Shown piece by piece: positions 5,835 through 7,207 of a stretch of 7,207 bases of DNA. The notes beneath the pieces are model-generated. The model made no database searches. It had not been told where the DNA came from and worked only from the letters and a program-made list of their open reading frames with translations. The stretch's first letter is position 1; each line of letters begins with the position of its first letter. A program made the translations under genes and the position numbers. The stretch covers positions 1-7,207 of the forward strand of contig CAZWFQ010000129.1 of assembly GCA_964633225.1 (NCBI GenBank), in the 5' to 3' direction. Source of the DNA: JAKQIM01 sp964633225 (GTDB lineage: Bacteria > Chloroflexota > Anaerolineae > Anaerolineales > UBA4823).

Positions 5835-6849
5835 GCTTTTTCGACCGCCACAGGGCCAGCAGCCCGTTCCCCAGCATCAACAGCGACAGCACAAGCACAG
5901 AGATGACCCCTACCAGGTTGGGGTCTGGTGTACCTTGCGCCAGGTTGGAATAAGCGACGCCATCCAAGATCGGGATCAGGATCGCCAACCCCAGCCCGCC
6001 CATGAGCGCCAGCACCCGCCGCAAAGGAGATGCAGCCCGGAAGTAGCCCCAGGCGCCCAGACCCAGGCCCAGCGTGGTGGCTATGATCAAGGCCGGCATG
6101 TGAGGGTTGTAGACAGAATCGAAGAGCATGAACACGTGAGCATACAAGACATAAATGGCGAAGGATAAAAGCGTCCATTCCTTCCATAAGCCCGCTGCCA
6201 GAGTGCGCAGGGGCTGGATGCTGCGCCGCAGTAAGAGCGCCAGCACCATCACGCCCAACAGCGGCAGCCACATTTCTATCCCGAAATGGTATCCATAAGA
6301 GCCCATATCGCTCCACCACCAGCCGAAAAGGACCGCCCAGGCCAGGTAAGAATACCCCCAGCGCGGAAAGCCTTTGAGCAGACTGACCAATAAGCCAACC
6401 AGCACCAGCCAGTTGAACAATAGGAAGGGATGGCCGGTCAAGACCTGCCATAAAGGCGGGTTGGCAGAATAGGAGGGATGGAGGCCCAGTTTCTCAGCCA
6501 GGCTGCTGAGGCCAAACAGCAAGAAGGGTAGCACCGCCAGGAATGCCTCTTTTTTGGACACTGGCTGTACCCCATCACTAAAGTTAAAGATATTTGTTTG
6601 TGTCATCTCGCTTCTCCTTTTCAATAGAAGCTGCCCCCATTGGGCCAGCACCGTCCAGGTCCAATCCCACAGCACACCCAGCCACAGCCAGGCCAACCCG
6701 CTTATACCGGCCTCAGCATATTGGGCGCGGCACAGGCTGCGGAAGACCTGCGCCATCTCGCCTGCAAAGCGCGTGCGAAAAGCCGGCGGGTAATAACCTA
6801 GCAAGCGGCGGTAAATGCGATCAGACCAGACCAACTGCGGGGTATCCAT
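5815..6849 (-). CDS. Multi-pass membrane protein with N-terminal 'permease prefix' domain, partner of PadR gene
   Basis: The function is unknown. From the ATG at 6849 the protein has 344 residues. The N-terminal part (about 9-60) has the pattern DRIYRRLLGYYPPAFRTRFAGEM-QVFRSL, followed by a Trp-rich helix. This matches the short prefix domain common in proteins or permeases encoded next to PadR regulators. After a polar linker (about 76-100), some eight hydrophobic segments follow, near residues 102-118, 142-158, 166-180, 194-207, 225-244, 252-268, 279-297 and 312-333. The tail is basic (RSKKQKRAAS). The start lies 4 bases after the padR stop; an ATG at 6864 overlapping padR is an alternative. 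A strong internal ribosome site precedes Met82 (ATG at 6606), so a 263-residue form lacking the prefix domain is possible. The stop overlaps that of the converging MerR gene by 4 bases. Confidence 0.75.
   Translation of the reverse strand: MDTPQLVWSDRIYRRLLGYYPPAFRTRFAGEMAQVFRSLCRAQYAEAGISGLAWLWLGVLWDWTWTVLAQWGQLLLKRRSEMTQTNIFNFSDGVQPVSKKEAFLAVLPFLLFGLSSLAEKLGLHPSYSANPPLWQVLTGHPFLLFNWLVLVGLLVSLLKGFPRWGYSYLAWAVLFGWWWSDMGSYGYHFGIEMWLPLLGVMVLALLLRRSIQPLRTLAAGLWKEWTLLSFAIYVLYAHVFMLFDSVYNPHMPALIIATTLGLGLGAWGYFRAASPLRRVLALMGGLGLAILIPILDGVAYSNLAQGTPDPNLVGVISVLVLSLLMLGNGLLALWRSKKQKRAAS
6604..6619 (-). promoter_or_regulatory. Internal ribosome-binding site and in-frame ATG in the membrane-protein gene
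   Basis: On the - strand AAGGAG (6619-6614) lies 7 bases before an in-frame ATG (6606-6604). The position separates the soluble prefix domain from the multi-pass membrane domain. It is a better ribosome site than any seen at the upstream ATG. Either the gene produces two forms, or two former genes are fused in frame and the second start persists. Confidence 0.5.
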
Positions 6850-6853
6850 CAGC

Positions 6854-7207
6854 TCACTCGCCATCCGCCAACAGCAGGCCGCGCTTTTGGGCAGCGCGCA
6901 CCAGGCTCGCCAGGCGCTCGGCTTCCAGGCCGGCAACCTTTTCGCCCAGGGCGCTCAAACGGTAATAACGCCGGCGCTCGTCATCCAGGGCCGGGTCGGG
7001 GCGCTCATCCAGTTCCACGATCCAACCATCTTCCAGCATGCGCTTGAGCAGGTTGTAGAGCGTGCCGGGCAGCAGCTTCACCGCACCGTCGGATTGCTGC
7101 GCCACCTCACGCAAGATGGTGTAGCCGTGCTTGTCGCCGTCTTTGAGGGCCAGGAGGATGGAGAAAGCTGCCGGGGAAAGGGGCAGGCGTTTTTGCAAGT
7201 CAGGGTC
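6854..7207 (-). CDS. PadR-family transcriptional regulator, 5' partial
   Basis: PadR proteins are small dimeric winged-helix repressors, commonly controlling a neighbouring membrane-protein or efflux gene. The visible 117 residues end at a TGA (6856-6854). The winged helix is clear: LSPAAFSILLALKDGDKHGYTI, then LLPGTLYNLLKRMLEDGWI (recognition helix and turn), then the wing DDERRRYYRLSALGE. A short C-terminal helix ends in LLLADGE, making this a small PadR of the class with a minimal dimerisation region. A TTG at 7198 could start translation, but the frame stays open to the window edge and the preceding DPD residues look like a normal PadR N-terminus. I therefore treat the start as lying outside the window. 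It is in one unit with the membrane-protein gene 4 bases downstream and probably controls that unit. The ligand is unknown. Confidence 0.9.
   Translation of the reverse strand, partial: DPDLQKRLPLSPAAFSILLALKDGDKHGYTILREVAQQSDGAVKLLPGTLYNLLKRMLEDGWIVELDERPDPALDDERRRYYRLSALGEKVAGLEAERLASLVRAAQKRGLLLADGE

Noticed and set aside
5423..6451. A 342-codon - strand open frame spanning the MerR gene and part of the membrane-protein gene
   Set aside because: It runs across the hairpin and the ends of two well-supported genes in a different frame, and shows no family features. GC-rich shadow frame.
1..7207. CRISPR arrays, tRNA or rRNA genes, transposases, phage genes
   Set aside because: No regularly spaced repeats, cloverleaf-like sequences, terminal inverted repeats or transposase motifs were seen on either strand.

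Overview
The window is GC-rich bacterial DNA with tightly packed genes. It contains one 100-base run of N (4125-4224), so it comes from a draft or metagenome scaffold. Protein character suggests a Chloroflexota (Anaerolineae-like) bacterium: an AglE/F/G-type sugar importer, a stand-alone trehalose synthase, a TipA-like MerR regulator, and a PadR gene followed by a 'prefix-domain' membrane protein. This lineage is an inference from style and context. No rRNA or marker gene is present to prove it.

Region 1 (1-4978, + strand) is a probable operon for alpha-glucoside uptake and use. It begins inside a sugar-binding protein gene that runs off the left edge. A strong hairpin follows, then two permease genes that overlap by 4 bases (ATGA). 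Next is a GH13 trehalose synthase (treS), interrupted by the N gap, with a rho-independent terminator at 4983-5026. No ATPase gene is present, so the importer probably uses a shared MsmX/UgpC-type ATPase encoded elsewhere. The importer would bring in maltose, trehalose or related alpha-glucosides, and TreS would interconvert maltose and trehalose inside the cell.

The most unusual feature is in the second permease. Its first extracytoplasmic loop carries an insert of about 80 residues that looks like a small class I cytochrome c, with a CGECH heme-attachment motif and a plausible distal Met ligand. The reading frame is open through the insert, and normal MalG-type permease sequence lies on both sides.

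Region 2 (5035-5834, + strand) is a self-contained regulator. Its promoter has the 19-bp spacer typical of MerR-controlled promoters and an imperfect dyad. The -10 box lies so close to the ATG that the mRNA is probably leaderless. The protein has a MerR DNA-binding half and a TipAS-like ligand-binding half. An in-frame ATG with a strong Shine-Dalgarno sequence sits at the domain boundary, an arrangement like the TipAL/TipAS pair of Streptomyces. A hairpin terminator overlaps its stop codon.

Region 3 (5815-7207, - strand) converges on region 2, with the stop codons overlapping. It holds a PadR repressor gene (start beyond the right edge) followed 4 bases later by a multi-pass membrane protein with an N-terminal prefix domain. 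No stretch over 300 bases lacks a gene.
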